64,000 nt of DNA from Halobacillus_B sp963739045 (GCA_963739045.1 CAVTYY010000005.1:806001-870000); one strand, 5' to 3'; numbered from the stretch's first letter, positions 1 to 7,583 are shown. Notes: generated by a model from the sequence alone, not told the origin. A program made the numbers and translations.

Positions 1-2
1 CT

Positions 3-647
3 AGCAAGCAGCAAAACTTGGTTAGTATAACGGTAAGTGTCGTTCGCGGCGATGCCAGGAGTGGAAAAGGAGAATATCAAGGAGTTGCCTCTACCTATCT
101 TTCAGGAAAAAGTAACGGAGACAAAGTTGCCTGTTTTATTAGTACGCCGCAATCTAACTTTAAGCTTCCAGAAAGTCCCGAAACTCCTTTAATTCTCGTA
201 GGTCCAGGTACGGGAATCGCCCCGTTTAGAGGGTTTATTCAGGCACGGAACTTTCAAAAAGAAAACGGTCATTCACTTGGAGAAGCCCACTTATATTTTG
301 GATGCCGTCACCCTGAGCAGGACTTTCTTTACGAACAAGAGTTAAAGGATGCAGAACAGAAAGGAATTGTCAGGCTGCACACAGCTTTTTCCAGGGTGGA
401 TACTGAAGAGAAAACCTACGTACAGGGTTTAATGAAAAAGGATGCGTCTCAACTGATTCCATTACTGGAGCAGGGAGCGAGACTCTATATTTGCGGGGAC
501 GGGAGTAAAATGGCTCCTGCTGTTACGGAAACGTTAGTAAAAAGCTATCAAGCGATCAAACGAGTAAGTGAAGAAACTGCCAACGCGTGGCTGGAAAGTC
601 TGGAGCAAGAAGGGCGATTAGCAAAAGACGTCTGGGCAGGAGAGTAA
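3..647 (+). CDS. CYP102-type P450 reductase, C-terminal fragment
   Basis: This is the FAD/NADPH-binding end of a self-sufficient fatty-acid hydroxylase of the P450 BM3 (CYP102) type; the heme, FMN and most of the FAD domains lie outside the window. Reading is open from the left edge, so the first apparent start (TTG at 18) is not a real start. Visible motifs are the NADPH-binding GPGTGIAPFRGF, the GCRHPEQDFLY segment, YICGDG and the C-terminal KDVWAG ending that BM3 also has. Reductases of the CysJ type share the fold, but the ITVSVV segment and the terminal residues follow BM3 closely. A strong terminator follows directly, so it ends its transcript. Confidence 0.88.
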   Translation, partial: SKQQNLVSITVSVVRGDARSGKGEYQGVASTYLSGKSNGDKVACFISTPQSNFKLPESPETPLILVGPGTGIAPFRGFIQARNFQKENGHSLGEAHLYFGCRHPEQDFLYEQELKDAEQKGIVRLHTAFSRVDTEEKTYVQGLMKKDASQLIPLLEQGARLYICGDGSKMAPAVTETLVKSYQAIKRVSEETANAWLESLEQEGRLAKDVWAGE

Positions 648-663
648 GCGACTCATAAACGAA

Positions 664-699
664 GCAGCCGGAAATATTCTCTTCCGGCTGCCTTTTTAT
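664..699 (+). terminator. Rho-independent terminator after the CYP102 gene
   Basis: A ten-base-pair stem (GCAGCCGGAA pairing with TTCCGGCTGC, 664-673 with 682-691) is followed by CTTTTTATA. It begins about 17 bases after the CYP102 stop codon. Confidence 0.85.
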
Positions 700-754
700 A
701 TCTGCCTATATTCTTGGAATGAGGGGCAGGTTTTTTTAGATTCTTAAACCTCGA

Positions 755-1864
755 TTAATTCCACACTTCCTTAGCGATTTCTGCTACGTGACGGATTTTC
801 GCCCACTGATCTTCTTCAGTTAATAGATTCCCTTCCTCGGTAGAAGCAAATCCACACTGAGGACTTAGGCAGAGTTGATCATAGGGAACGTAGTCAGCTG
901 CCTCTGCGATTCTTTTCTTAACCGCCTCTTTGTTCTCAAGTTTTCCTATTTTCGAGGTGATCAGTCCAAGGACAATGTGAAGGTCTGATCGATTTACTCG
1001 GCGAAGAGGTTCAAAGCTTCCAGACCTTTCATCATCAAACTCAAGAAACAATCCATCCACGTCCAGTTTCCCGAAAATGGCGTCAGATACTGCTTCATAG
1101 TCTCCTGAAGCTAAGTAAGTAGAGCGGAAATTTCCTCTGCATATATGCATGGTAATGACCATATCATCAGGCCGTTCAGAAATAGAGTCATTAACCGCCT
1201 GGACAAATAAAGTTCGAAGCTTGTCTGGGTCTTGTCCTTTATTTCTCATTTTCTGCAGTCCTTCTTCTGAGAAGAATCCTGCCCAGGATGTATCATCCAG
1301 TTGAAGATATCTGCATCCTGCCTCATAAAAGGTCTGAATAGCTTTCTGATAAGCGCTGGTCAAATCCTTAAGAAGTTCTTCTTCTGTACTATAAACGGTT
1401 TGGTTAATGTCTCCACGTGCCAACAGCATGTTTGGACTGGGAATCGTAAATTTCGGTGTGTGGTCCCCTCCGACTATAGAATGAAGAAACTTATAATGAT
1501 CGATCATAGGGTGGTCAGCAAAATCTATTTTTCCCGCCACTCTTACGGAATGTGCCTTCGTTTCTACACCCTCGAACTGGATACCTGAATCTGTTTCATA
1601 GCCTTCGACACCAATAAGTCCTTCCAGAAAGTCAAAATGCCACCAGGCTCTGCGTAAATCTCCATCTGTAATCGATTGAAGTCCGGCCAGCTTTTGTTTT
1701 TCTACCAGCTTAATAATCTCCTCATCTTCAATTTTCTTTAATTCAAAGTCGGAAATCTCTCCATTGTCCCTGCTGATTCTTGCTTGTTTAATTCTCTCTG
1801 GACGCAGTAAACTTCCGACGTGGTCTCCTTTAAATGGAGCAAGAGTTTTTTTAGTGAGTGTCAA
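755..1864 (-). CDS. MetE C-terminal-like methyltransferase (YxjG/YxjH type)
   Basis: Cobalamin-independent methionine synthase family protein of the short Bacillus YxjG/YxjH type, expected to transfer a methyl group to homocysteine or a related thiol in methionine supply. Zinc ligands of the family are visible as MHICRGN (His and Cys) and LSPQCGFAS (Cys). The protein is about 369 residues and corresponds only to the catalytic half of full MetE. I place the start at TTG 1864, seven codons inside the longest frame: TAAGGAGAGG at 1871-1880 lies six bases upstream, whereas the ATG at 1885 sits inside the U-tract of the leader terminator and has no ribosome site. A SAM-I riboswitch precedes it, which supports a methionine role. 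The methyl donor is not known from sequence. Confidence 0.88.
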   Translation of the reverse strand: MTLTKKTLAPFKGDHVGSLLRPERIKQARISRDNGEISDFELKKIEDEEIIKLVEKQKLAGLQSITDGDLRRAWWHFDFLEGLIGVEGYETDSGIQFEGVETKAHSVRVAGKIDFADHPMIDHYKFLHSIVGGDHTPKFTIPSPNMLLARGDINQTVYSTEEELLKDLTSAYQKAIQTFYEAGCRYLQLDDTSWAGFFSEEGLQKMRNKGQDPDKLRTLFVQAVNDSISERPDDMVITMHICRGNFRSTYLASGDYEAVSDAIFGKLDVDGLFLEFDDERSGSFEPLRRVNRSDLHIVLGLITSKIGKLENKEAVKKRIAEAADYVPYDQLCLSPQCGFASTEEGNLLTEEDQWAKIRHVAEIAKEVWN

Positions 1865-1889
1865 GTTTATCCTCTCCTTAATCATAATA

Positions 1890-1920
1890 AAAAGCCTCTT
1901 CGATAAGAAGAGACTTCATT
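1890..1920 (-). terminator. Riboswitch expression-platform terminator
   Basis: On the minus strand AAGTCTCTTC pairs with GAAGAGGCTT (one G-U pair) across a five-base loop, followed by TTTTATTAT. It lies between the SAM-I aptamer and the TTG start, as expected for transcription attenuation. Confidence 0.8.
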
Positions 1921-1932
1921 AATTAATCGCCG

Positions 1933-2040
1933 CTTCTTATCTTTCAAGCTTTACAAAGCTTGCAGGATTTAGCACCTTGTAAGAATACAGGTTGCTGAGG
2001 TGTCGCTGGACCCATTTCCTCGACCTCTCTGGATAAGAAA
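1933..2040 (-). promoter_or_regulatory. SAM-I (S-box) riboswitch
   Basis: The reverse complement carries the S-box signature in order: TTTCTTATCCAGAGAGGT, GAGGAAATGGGTCC, CAGCAACCTG, AAGGTGCTAAATCCTGCA and GAAAGATAAGAA, with the first and last parts pairing as helix P1. S-adenosylmethionine binding would favour the downstream terminator and shut off the methyltransferase gene. Recognition is from the conserved core; no covariance model was run. Confidence 0.93.
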
Positions 2041-2325
2041 TATATAGAGTTTTCAAAAAATACTATGGATGTAATCTTAACAACAACTAGTGAAAAAATA
2101 AAGAGATAATTTTCCGTAGCGGAAGATTATCTCAAGCACTTGGACTAGCAGGATTTAATATAGATAATTCGTACAGGAAATTTATTGAAAGAACTTCTCG
2201 TCATTTCCCGATGGCTTTTATCTATCCTGGAGTTTAAGGAGAGAATAGTCAGTTTACATAGTAAAGTACCTGAAAGGGTATATCGAATCTATAAGACATT
2301 TTATAAAAAAAATTATATGAACGAC
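2041..2325. other. Intergenic stretch with one hairpin and a short open frame
   Basis: No supported gene. An imperfect inverted repeat lies at 2104-2132 (AGATAATTTTCCG against CGGAAGATTATCT); on the minus strand it is followed by CTTTATTTTTT, so it could be a terminator in that direction. A 46-codon open frame without a start runs 2094-2235 and looks slightly coding, but I recognise no family and treat it as a possible gene remnant. Confidence 0.4.
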
Positions 2326-2352
2326 TTGACTAAATACCGATAGGGGTATAAT
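2326..2352 (+). promoter_or_regulatory. Promoter and CstR operator 1 of the sulfur operon
   Basis: A perfect inverted repeat ATACC-GATAGG-GGTAT (2334-2349) sits between a TTGACT -35 (2326-2331) and a TATAAT -10 (2347-2352), overlapping the latter. CsoR/CstR repressors bind GC-rich centres of this kind, and a cstR gene lies in the operon. The 15-bp spacer is short; a -10 two bases later would give 17. Confidence 0.75.
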
Positions 2353-2386
2353 ATAAAAAACAGATTGCAAAGCAAAGGGGAATAAA

Positions 2387-2755
2387 ATGAATTTATGGAT
2401 AGGTCTTTTAGTAACTATTTCCTTTGTGTACTTGTATAGAAGGTATCTGCCTGTGTCAGGTGTTACCCTTATTCAAATAGATGAAGAAAGTGACGTACTG
2501 AAAGAATTGATTATTATAGACACAAGAGATTATCTGACATCCTCACGGGATCCACTCCCTTCAGCCTATTGTATGCCGCTCCCTTATTTGAATCGTCATT
2601 ATAAGGAGCTTCCTGATCAAGGAATGATTATATTTGCTTCAGATTATGTAGAAAAGAATTTAAGTGCACGAATATTGCGAAGTAAAGGAAAACGTGTAGC
2701 TGGGTACTGTCTGGTAAGTAATTTGGAAAGGAACGATCGAATTGGAATACAATAA
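2387..2755 (+). CDS. Membrane-anchored pseudo-rhodanese
   Basis: First gene of the sulfur operon, 122 residues. A single membrane segment at about residues 4-18 is followed by a rhodanese-like domain: the IIIDTRDY strand and the closing strand-helix segment are recognisable. Where an active rhodanese has Cys-x-x-Gly-x-Arg-Ser, this protein reads FASDYVEKNLS, so the persulfide-carrying cysteine is missing and sulfurtransfer is unlikely. The start ATG follows AAAGGGG at 2375-2381. It overlaps cstR by 14 bases, suggesting coupled translation. A role as membrane anchor or partner for the active sulfurtransferases is inference only. Confidence 0.7.
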   Translation: MNLWIGLLVTISFVYLYRRYLPVSGVTLIQIDEESDVLKELIIIDTRDYLTSSRDPLPSAYCMPLPYLNRHYKELPDQGMIIFASDYVEKNLSARILRSKGKRVAGYCLVSNLERNDRIGIQ

Positions 2756-3002
2756 ACCAATGAAAAATAGAGTAAAACGTATTGAAGGCCAGGTTAGAGG
2801 ATTGTTAAAAATGATGGAAGAAGACAAAGACTGCAGAGATGTGATCACTCAATTAAGTGCGGTAAGAAGTGCGGTAGACCGGACAGCTGCACTGATAGTT
2901 AGTGAAAATCTTGCAGAATGTATTCGAGAGGAAAAAAATCCTCAGGCAAGCTCAGAAGGTATGATTAAGGAAGCAGTTCAGCTTCTTGTAAAAAGCAGAT
3001 AG
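2742..3002 (+). CDS. cstR: Persulfide-sensing repressor CstR (CsoR family)
   Basis: An 86-residue all-helical CsoR-family repressor. Cys31 (EEDKDCRD) and Cys60 (ENLAECIR) stand at the two positions CstR uses to sense persulfides. The histidine that copper-sensing CsoR places four residues before the second cysteine is absent (Asn56 there), which separates it from copper sensors. The TTG start at 2742 is preferred over ATG 2760 because MEYNKPMKNR aligns with the N-terminus of staphylococcal CstR and GGAAAGGA lies upstream. It probably represses its own operon through the ATACC-N6-GGTAT sites at 2334, 3036 and 3572. Confidence 0.92.
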   Translation: MEYNKPMKNRVKRIEGQVRGLLKMMEEDKDCRDVITQLSAVRSAVDRTAALIVSENLAECIREEKNPQASSEGMIKEAVQLLVKSR

Positions 3003-3035
3003 TAAGTGTAGGCCTATATATTTTTATGAAGTAAA

Positions 3036-3051
3036 ATACCCGTACATGTAT
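3036..3051 (+). promoter_or_regulatory. Probable CstR operator 2
   Basis: ATACC-CGTACA-TGTAT matches operator 1 with the same six-base spacing and one mismatch. It lies in the gap before the first DsrE gene, pointing to a secondary promoter there. Confidence 0.5.
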
Positions 3052-3073
3052 ATGTATATGAGGAGGATGAAAA

Positions 3074-3553
3074 ATGGAAGAAAAAAAGAAAACCACGATT
3101 GTTTTATTTAGCGGTGATTACGATAAAGCGATGGCTGCTTATATTATTGCAAATGGGGCCGCTGCTTATGATCACGAGGTAACGATTTTCCATACCTTCT
3201 GGGGTCTAAACGCATTACGAAAAGATGCCCTAGTTGATGTGAAAAAAGGATTTATGGAAAAAATGTTTGGAAAAATGATGCCTAAAGGCGCAGATAAAAT
3301 GGGTCTTTCTAAAATGAATTACTTGGGTATGGGACCTAAGATGATTAAAAATGTTATGAAGAAACACAATGCTATGCCGCTGCCAGAATTAGTAGAAATG
3401 GCACAAGAACAAGATGTGAAACTCATTGCCTGTACGATGACCATGGATTTACTTGGTCTTCATAAAGACGAATTGCTGGATGAAATTGAATATGCAGGAG
3501 TTGCCGCCTACATTGGCGACGCCCAGGATGGCAATGTGAGTTTGTTCATCTAA
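3074..3553 (+). CDS. DsrE/DsrF/DrsH-like sulfur carrier protein 1
   Basis: A 159-residue member of the DsrE/DsrF/DrsH-like family (Bacillus YrkE group), small cytoplasmic proteins that pass persulfide sulfur between TusA and rhodanese partners. The conserved cysteine is in KLIACTMTMDLLGL near residue 117. Compared with the second copy at 4542 it has a Met/Lys-rich insertion of roughly 30 residues (about 55-90) between the two halves of the fold. Start ATG follows GAGGAGG. The closest neighbours, a rhodanese and a TusA-rhodanese, are its likely partners. Confidence 0.85.
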   Translation: MEEKKKTTIVLFSGDYDKAMAAYIIANGAAAYDHEVTIFHTFWGLNALRKDALVDVKKGFMEKMFGKMMPKGADKMGLSKMNYLGMGPKMIKNVMKKHNAMPLPELVEMAQEQDVKLIACTMTMDLLGLHKDELLDEIEYAGVAAYIGDAQDGNVSLFI

Positions 3554-3571
3554 AAAATTTTAATTTAATTA

Positions 3572-3587
3572 GTACCCTGCCAGGTAT
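3572..3587 (+). promoter_or_regulatory. Probable CstR operator 3
   Basis: GTACC-CTGCCA-GGTAT is one base from the ATACC-N6-GGTAT palindrome of operator 1. It lies in the 84-base gap upstream of the rhodanese gene and suggests a second regulated entry point into the operon. Confidence 0.55.
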
Positions 3588-3637
3588 GGAAGTTTTGCAA
3601 TGGCAGATTCTTATATCATTACTTTGGAGGGATTAAG

Positions 3638-3937
3638 ATGAATGAAATTACAGCAAATCAACTTGCAAAAAAAGTAAACAATGGAGAGCACGTGAATATT
3701 ATCGATGTGCGAGAAGATGAAGAAGTTGCTCAAGGGAAAATACCAGGTGCTCGTCATATTCCGCTAGGGCAAATCTCAGAAAGACTATCAGAGATCGATA
3801 AAAATGAACATCATTACATGGTGTGCCGTTCTGGCGGAAGAAGTGGAAAAGCCACATCTTTTTTGAGTGAGCAAGGCTATGACGTAACCAATATGGCTGG
3901 CGGAATGCTTGCCTGGGAAGACAAAGTTGAAAAATAA
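3638..3937 (+). CDS. Single-domain rhodanese sulfurtransferase
   Basis: A 99-residue cytoplasmic rhodanese. The IIDVREDEE strand, the HIPLGQI turn and the active-site loop MVCRSGGRSGKA are all present, so the catalytic cysteine (near residue 64) is intact. It should carry a cysteine persulfide and transfer sulfane sulfur among thiol acceptors. Start ATG follows TTTGGAGGG. The next gene begins 12 bases after the stop with its own ribosome site, so the two are cotranscribed. Confidence 0.9.
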   Translation: MNEITANQLAKKVNNGEHVNIIDVREDEEVAQGKIPGARHIPLGQISERLSEIDKNEHHYMVCRSGGRSGKATSFLSEQGYDVTNMAGGMLAWEDKVEK

Positions 3938-3949
3938 GGAGGAGATTAC

Positions 3950-4525
3950 ATGAGTATAACAGCGAACGAAGTATTGGATGCTAAAGGACTGGCATGTCCT
4001 ATGCCTATTGTAAAAACGAAAAAAGCGATGAAAAACCTTGAAGCAGGTCAGGTTATTGAAGTTCAAGCAACGGATAAGGGGTCTACGGCAGATATGAAAG
4101 CCTGGGCAGACAGCACAGGCCACCAATATCTTGGCACTGTAGAAGAAGCAGAAGTACTGAAACATTATTTACGCAAAGCAAGTGATGCAGAGACGAAGGA
4201 AGAAACACAACACGAAGAAGTTATTAACCTGGAAGATTTTCAAGCAAAAGTGGATGGAGAAGAATCCATTTCAATTATTGACGTTCGCGAACCGGCAGAA
4301 TTTGCTTTTGGCCATATTCCAGGCTCAGTAAATATCCCGCTTGGTGAATTGGATGAGCGGATGAATGAAGTAGAGAGTAATGACGAAGAAATTTACGTCA
4401 TTTGCCGAACAGGAAATCGCAGTGATTTAGCTGCACAAAAACTGACAAGTAATGGATATAAAAAAGTGAAAAATGTAGTGCCTGGCATGGCTGAATGGCA
4501 AGGTACAACAGAAAAGAACAATTAA
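3950..4525 (+). CDS. TusA-rhodanese fusion sulfurtransferase (YrkF type)
   Basis: A 191-residue two-domain protein. Residues about 8-75 form a TusA domain with the conserved CPMPIVKTKKAM; residues about 90-190 form a rhodanese domain with IIDVREPAEF and the loop VICRTGNRSDLA. Both sulfur-carrying cysteines are intact, so one polypeptide can hand a persulfide from one domain to the other. The linker between them is acidic (KEETQHEE). It follows a strong AAGGAGG site. This layout is that of Bacillus YrkF and of part of staphylococcal CstA. Confidence 0.9.
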   Translation: MSITANEVLDAKGLACPMPIVKTKKAMKNLEAGQVIEVQATDKGSTADMKAWADSTGHQYLGTVEEAEVLKHYLRKASDAETKEETQHEEVINLEDFQAKVDGEESISIIDVREPAEFAFGHIPGSVNIPLGELDERMNEVESNDEEIYVICRTGNRSDLAAQKLTSNGYKKVKNVVPGMAEWQGTTEKNN

Positions 4526-4541
4526 TCAGGAGGTTTTATAA

Positions 4542-4940
4542 ATGGCTGATACAAAGGTAGCGATTATCGCAGCAAATGGTAGTTTATTTGATGCCTATAA
4601 AGCATTTAATGTCGCAACAGCTGCAGCAGCATCTGATGCAGAGGTTGGTATTTTCTTTACATTTGAAGGTTTAAACTTAATTCACAAAGAGCAGCACAAG
4701 AACCTTCCGCTTCCTGAAGGAAAAGAGCATTTTCAGGAAGGGTTTGAAAAAGCCAATGTGCCTTCCATTGAAGAGCTTGTAAGCATTGCACAAGAACTCA
4801 ATATTAAACTAATTGCTTGTCAAATGACAATGGATGTCATGAATTTAGAAAAAGATGATTTTGTCGAAGGAATCGAGGTTGGCGGAGCGGCTTCATTTAT
4901 AGAGTATGCCAAGGATGCCAATATCTCATTAACATTTTAA
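4542..4940 (+). CDS. DsrE/DsrF-like sulfur carrier protein 2
   Basis: A 132-residue DsrE-family protein without the Met/Lys-rich insertion of its paralogue at 3074. The conserved cysteine lies in KLIACQMTMDVMNL near residue 93. It begins 16 bases after the TusA-rhodanese stop behind CAGGAGG. Expected to act as a cytoplasmic persulfide relay with TusA and rhodanese. Two DsrE versions in one operon suggests separate partners or hetero-oligomers, which is inference. Confidence 0.88.
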   Translation: MADTKVAIIAANGSLFDAYKAFNVATAAAASDAEVGIFFTFEGLNLIHKEQHKNLPLPEGKEHFQEGFEKANVPSIEELVSIAQELNIKLIACQMTMDVMNLEKDDFVEGIEVGGAASFIEYAKDANISLTF

Positions 4941-4956
4941 TTTAAGAGGTGAAACA

Positions 4957-6090
4957 ATGAATTTGAAAACTATGACCACGGGTCAGCTTGCAAAAAAAAT
5001 AGTTAAAAACGAAGATACACTGATTTTAGATGTTCGAAATACCGATGAGTTTGAGGATTGGAAAATAGAAGGTGAACATGTAGAAGTCATCAATGAGCCT
5101 TACTTTAATTTGCTTGATGGAGTAGAAGAGATAGAAGATAAGCTAAATAAAGACAAGGAAATCATTGTGGTTTGTGCTAAGGGCGGCTCCTCTCAAATGG
5201 TAGGCGAAGAGCTTGCTGAAGCCGGGTTTACAAATGTTTACTCCTTAGAAGGCGGCATGAAAGCCTGGAGTGAACACCTGGAACCAGTGAAAGTTGCTGA
5301 TTTGAATGACGGAGGAAGCTTATATCAATTTGTCCGCTTAGGTAAAGGCTGCCTGTCCTACTATATTGAATCAGATGGCGAAGCAGCTATAGTAGATGCC
5401 AATCGAATGACAGATATCTATGAAAACTTTGCTAAAGAAAAAGGCGTGCAAATCAAACATCTTGTGGATACTCATTTACACGCTGACCACATTTCCGGCG
5501 GCCGTAAGCTGGCAGAAGATATGAATGGCACGTATTATTTGCCGGCGAAGGACGCTGAAGAGGTCACATTCAGCTATGAACCTCTAGAAGAAGGAAAAGA
5601 TATTACCGTAGGAAATACAACGGTTAAAGTACAGCCCATTTACTCTCCAGGTCACACGATAGGAAGTACTTCTCTTATTATTGAAGATCAGTACTTGCTA
5701 ACAGGAGATATTCTATTTGTTGAGTCCATTGGACGTCCTGATCTAGCTGGAAAAGCAGAAGATTGGGTCGGAGACTTGCGTGAAACTTTGTATGAAAAAT
5801 ATAAAGAGCTTTCTGATGATTTAATCGTATTGCCTGCCCATTATTCCTTTGCAAAGGAACTAGGGAAAGGCGGTCAAGTATCTGCACGCTTAGGAGATCT
5901 TTACCAAAAGAACAAGGGTCTTCAAGTGGACGATGAACAGGAATTTAGAAATATGGTAACGGAAAATCTTCCGCCTCAGCCGAACGCTTACCAAAAGATT
6001 CGCGAAACCAATATGGGAAAAGTGGATCCGAATGAAGATGAACGAAAAGAAATGGAAATTGGGCCGAACCGCTGTGCGGTACACGGCTAA
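4957..6090 (+). CDS. Rhodanese-persulfide dioxygenase fusion (YrkH/CstB-like)
   Basis: A 377-residue enzyme with an N-terminal rhodanese domain (about 1-110, active loop VVCAKGGSSQM) fused to a metallo-beta-lactamase-fold persulfide dioxygenase of the ETHE1 type (about 120-377). Metal-binding motifs are DTHLHADHISGG, the SPGHTIGS histidine, LLTGDILF and the late LPAHYSF. The enzyme should oxidise glutathione- or other low-molecular-weight persulfides to sulfite, which the nearby TauE-type carrier could export. Domain order is rhodanese first, unlike S. aureus CstB, where the dioxygenase comes first. The rhodanese loop has Lys-Gly-Gly-Ser in place of the usual Arg, so its specificity may differ. 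Confidence 0.88.
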   Translation: MNLKTMTTGQLAKKIVKNEDTLILDVRNTDEFEDWKIEGEHVEVINEPYFNLLDGVEEIEDKLNKDKEIIVVCAKGGSSQMVGEELAEAGFTNVYSLEGGMKAWSEHLEPVKVADLNDGGSLYQFVRLGKGCLSYYIESDGEAAIVDANRMTDIYENFAKEKGVQIKHLVDTHLHADHISGGRKLAEDMNGTYYLPAKDAEEVTFSYEPLEEGKDITVGNTTVKVQPIYSPGHTIGSTSLIIEDQYLLTGDILFVESIGRPDLAGKAEDWVGDLRETLYEKYKELSDDLIVLPAHYSFAKELGKGGQVSARLGDLYQKNKGLQVDDEQEFRNMVTENLPPQPNAYQKIRETNMGKVDPNEDERKEMEIGPNRCAVHG

Positions 6091-6113
6091 CCTCACCAAA
6101 AAGGAGAATGGAA

Positions 6114-6341
6114 ATGGAATCAAATAAAGTGTTAGATGCAAAAGGATTAGCATGTCCAATGCCAATCGTTAAAACAAAAAAAGCCATGCAGGAAATGAAC
6201 TCAGGAGAGGTGCTTGAAGTGCATGCAACCGATAAAGGGGCTAAAAGCGACCTTTCTGCCTGGGCAAAATCCGGCGGCCATGAATTAGTAAAAGATACCG
6301 AAGAAGACGAAGTATTAAAGTTTTGGATTAAAAAAGCATAA
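6114..6341 (+). CDS. TusA family sulfur carrier protein
   Basis: A stand-alone TusA domain of about 75 residues with LDAKGLACPMPIVKTKKAM; the cysteine accepts and passes on a persulfide. It is very similar to the TusA half of the fusion at 3950, indicating duplication inside the operon. I place the start at ATG 6114, because AAGGAG at 6101-6106 is only one base from the ATG at 6108 and seven from 6114. Confidence 0.92.
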   Translation: MESNKVLDAKGLACPMPIVKTKKAMQEMNSGEVLEVHATDKGAKSDLSAWAKSGGHELVKDTEEDEVLKFWIKKA

Positions 6342-6392
6342 TGAAATGATGGAGGGGAGTTGCTCCCCTCATGTTCATAAGGGGGAAGAGAA

Positions 6393-7172
6393 ATGGACAT
6401 GGGTCTTATCATTACCATATTTATTATAGGCTTTGCAGGTTCCCTATTGTCCGGAATGCTGGGCATTGGCGGAGCTATTATCAATTACCCCATGCTGCTT
6501 TACATCCCTGTCTTATTCGGTTTTTCTGGCTACAATGCTTATGAAGTGTCCGGAATTGTGGCCATCCAAGTATTTTTTGCGACTCTGACAGGTGTCTGGT
6601 CTTATCGAAAAGGTGGTTATTTAAACAAAAGCTTGATCATCATTATGGGGGCAAGTATACTGCTCGGGAGTTTCCTTGGAGGATACGGATCACATTTTCT
6701 ATCTGAAGCAGGAATTAATTTTGTATATGGTATATTAGCTGTTATTGCTTCTGTTATGATGTTTGTACCTAAAAAGGGAAGAACTGACGAGAACGCTGCA
6801 CAAATCGACTACAATAAACCTGTAGCCGCTATTTTAACGTTTATTGTCGGAGTAGGTGCAGGAATTGTAGGAGCAGGAGGAGCTTTTCTGCTTGTACCCA
6901 TTATGCTTGTGGTCTTAAAAATTCCAACGAGGATGACCATTGCCACTTCTCTGGCCGTCACCTTTATCTCTTCCATAGGTGCTACAACTGGGAAGGTATT
7001 AACTGGCCATGTTCCATTGAGTCCTGCGGCTATAGTGATTATCGCAAGCTTGATTGCCTCTCCAATAGGAGCAAGCTTTGGGAAAAAAATGAATACGAAA
7101 CTCCTGCAAGGGATATTAGTTGTATTAATTGTAGGAACAGCGATTAAAATCTGGATGGATATTCTATTATAA
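6393..7172 (+). CDS. TauE/SafE family sulfite or sulfur-compound exporter
   Basis: A 259-residue integral membrane protein with about eight hydrophobic segments in two similar halves. GxLSGMLGIGGAxxxxPML near the N-terminus and VGAGIVGAGGAFLLVPIM in the middle are the repeated TauE/SafE signatures. Family members move sulfite, sulfonates or other anions; position after a persulfide dioxygenase makes sulfite or thiosulfate export the most likely job. It matches Bacillus YrkJ in context. A GGGGGAAGAG site precedes ATG 6393. Confidence 0.88.
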   Translation: MDMGLIITIFIIGFAGSLLSGMLGIGGAIINYPMLLYIPVLFGFSGYNAYEVSGIVAIQVFFATLTGVWSYRKGGYLNKSLIIIMGASILLGSFLGGYGSHFLSEAGINFVYGILAVIASVMMFVPKKGRTDENAAQIDYNKPVAAILTFIVGVGAGIVGAGGAFLLVPIMLVVLKIPTRMTIATSLAVTFISSIGATTGKVLTGHVPLSPAAIVIIASLIASPIGASFGKKMNTKLLQGILVVLIVGTAIKIWMDILL

Positions 7173-7220
7173 AAACCAGACTCCGTGTGAGGGTGGTTTT
7201 CTTAAAAGGAAGTGGAGCAC

Positions 7221-7583
7221 TTGGAAACTTTTATTCAATGGGTCATTATTATTGGAGTAGCCTGGTTTGTATTTAGCCGGTTTCTCCCTGCAAAAGGAAT
7301 ATCGAATATTTCGACTCAGGAAGCAAAAAATAGGTTGAAAGAGAAACAAGTTCAATTTATTGATGTCAGAACTCCTCAAGAGTATAAATCCAATCACCAA
7401 AAGCCATTTAAAAATATCCCATTAGCAGAACTATCGACCAGAACATCAGAACTAGATAAAAATAAAGAAGTTTTAGTTGTTTGTCAAAGTGGGATGAGGA
7501 GTATGAAAGCTTCAAAGACGCTTAAAAAACAAGGGTTTGAAAAGGTAACAAATATTAAAGGCGGCATGAGTGCGTGGAGATGA
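7221..7583 (+). CDS. Membrane-anchored rhodanese
   Basis: About 120 residues: one N-terminal membrane segment (IIIGVAWFVFSRF), then a cytoplasmic rhodanese domain with FIDVRTPQEY and an intact loop VVCQSGMRSMKA. Its layout is that of the first gene of the operon, but here the catalytic cysteine is kept, so the two form an active/inactive membrane pair. AAAGGAAGTG at 7205-7214 is well placed for TTG 7221; the GTG at 7212 overlaps that site and is less likely. Confidence 0.83.
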   Translation: METFIQWVIIIGVAWFVFSRFLPAKGISNISTQEAKNRLKEKQVQFIDVRTPQEYKSNHQKPFKNIPLAELSTRTSELDKNKEVLVVCQSGMRSMKASKTLKKQGFEKVTNIKGGMSAWR

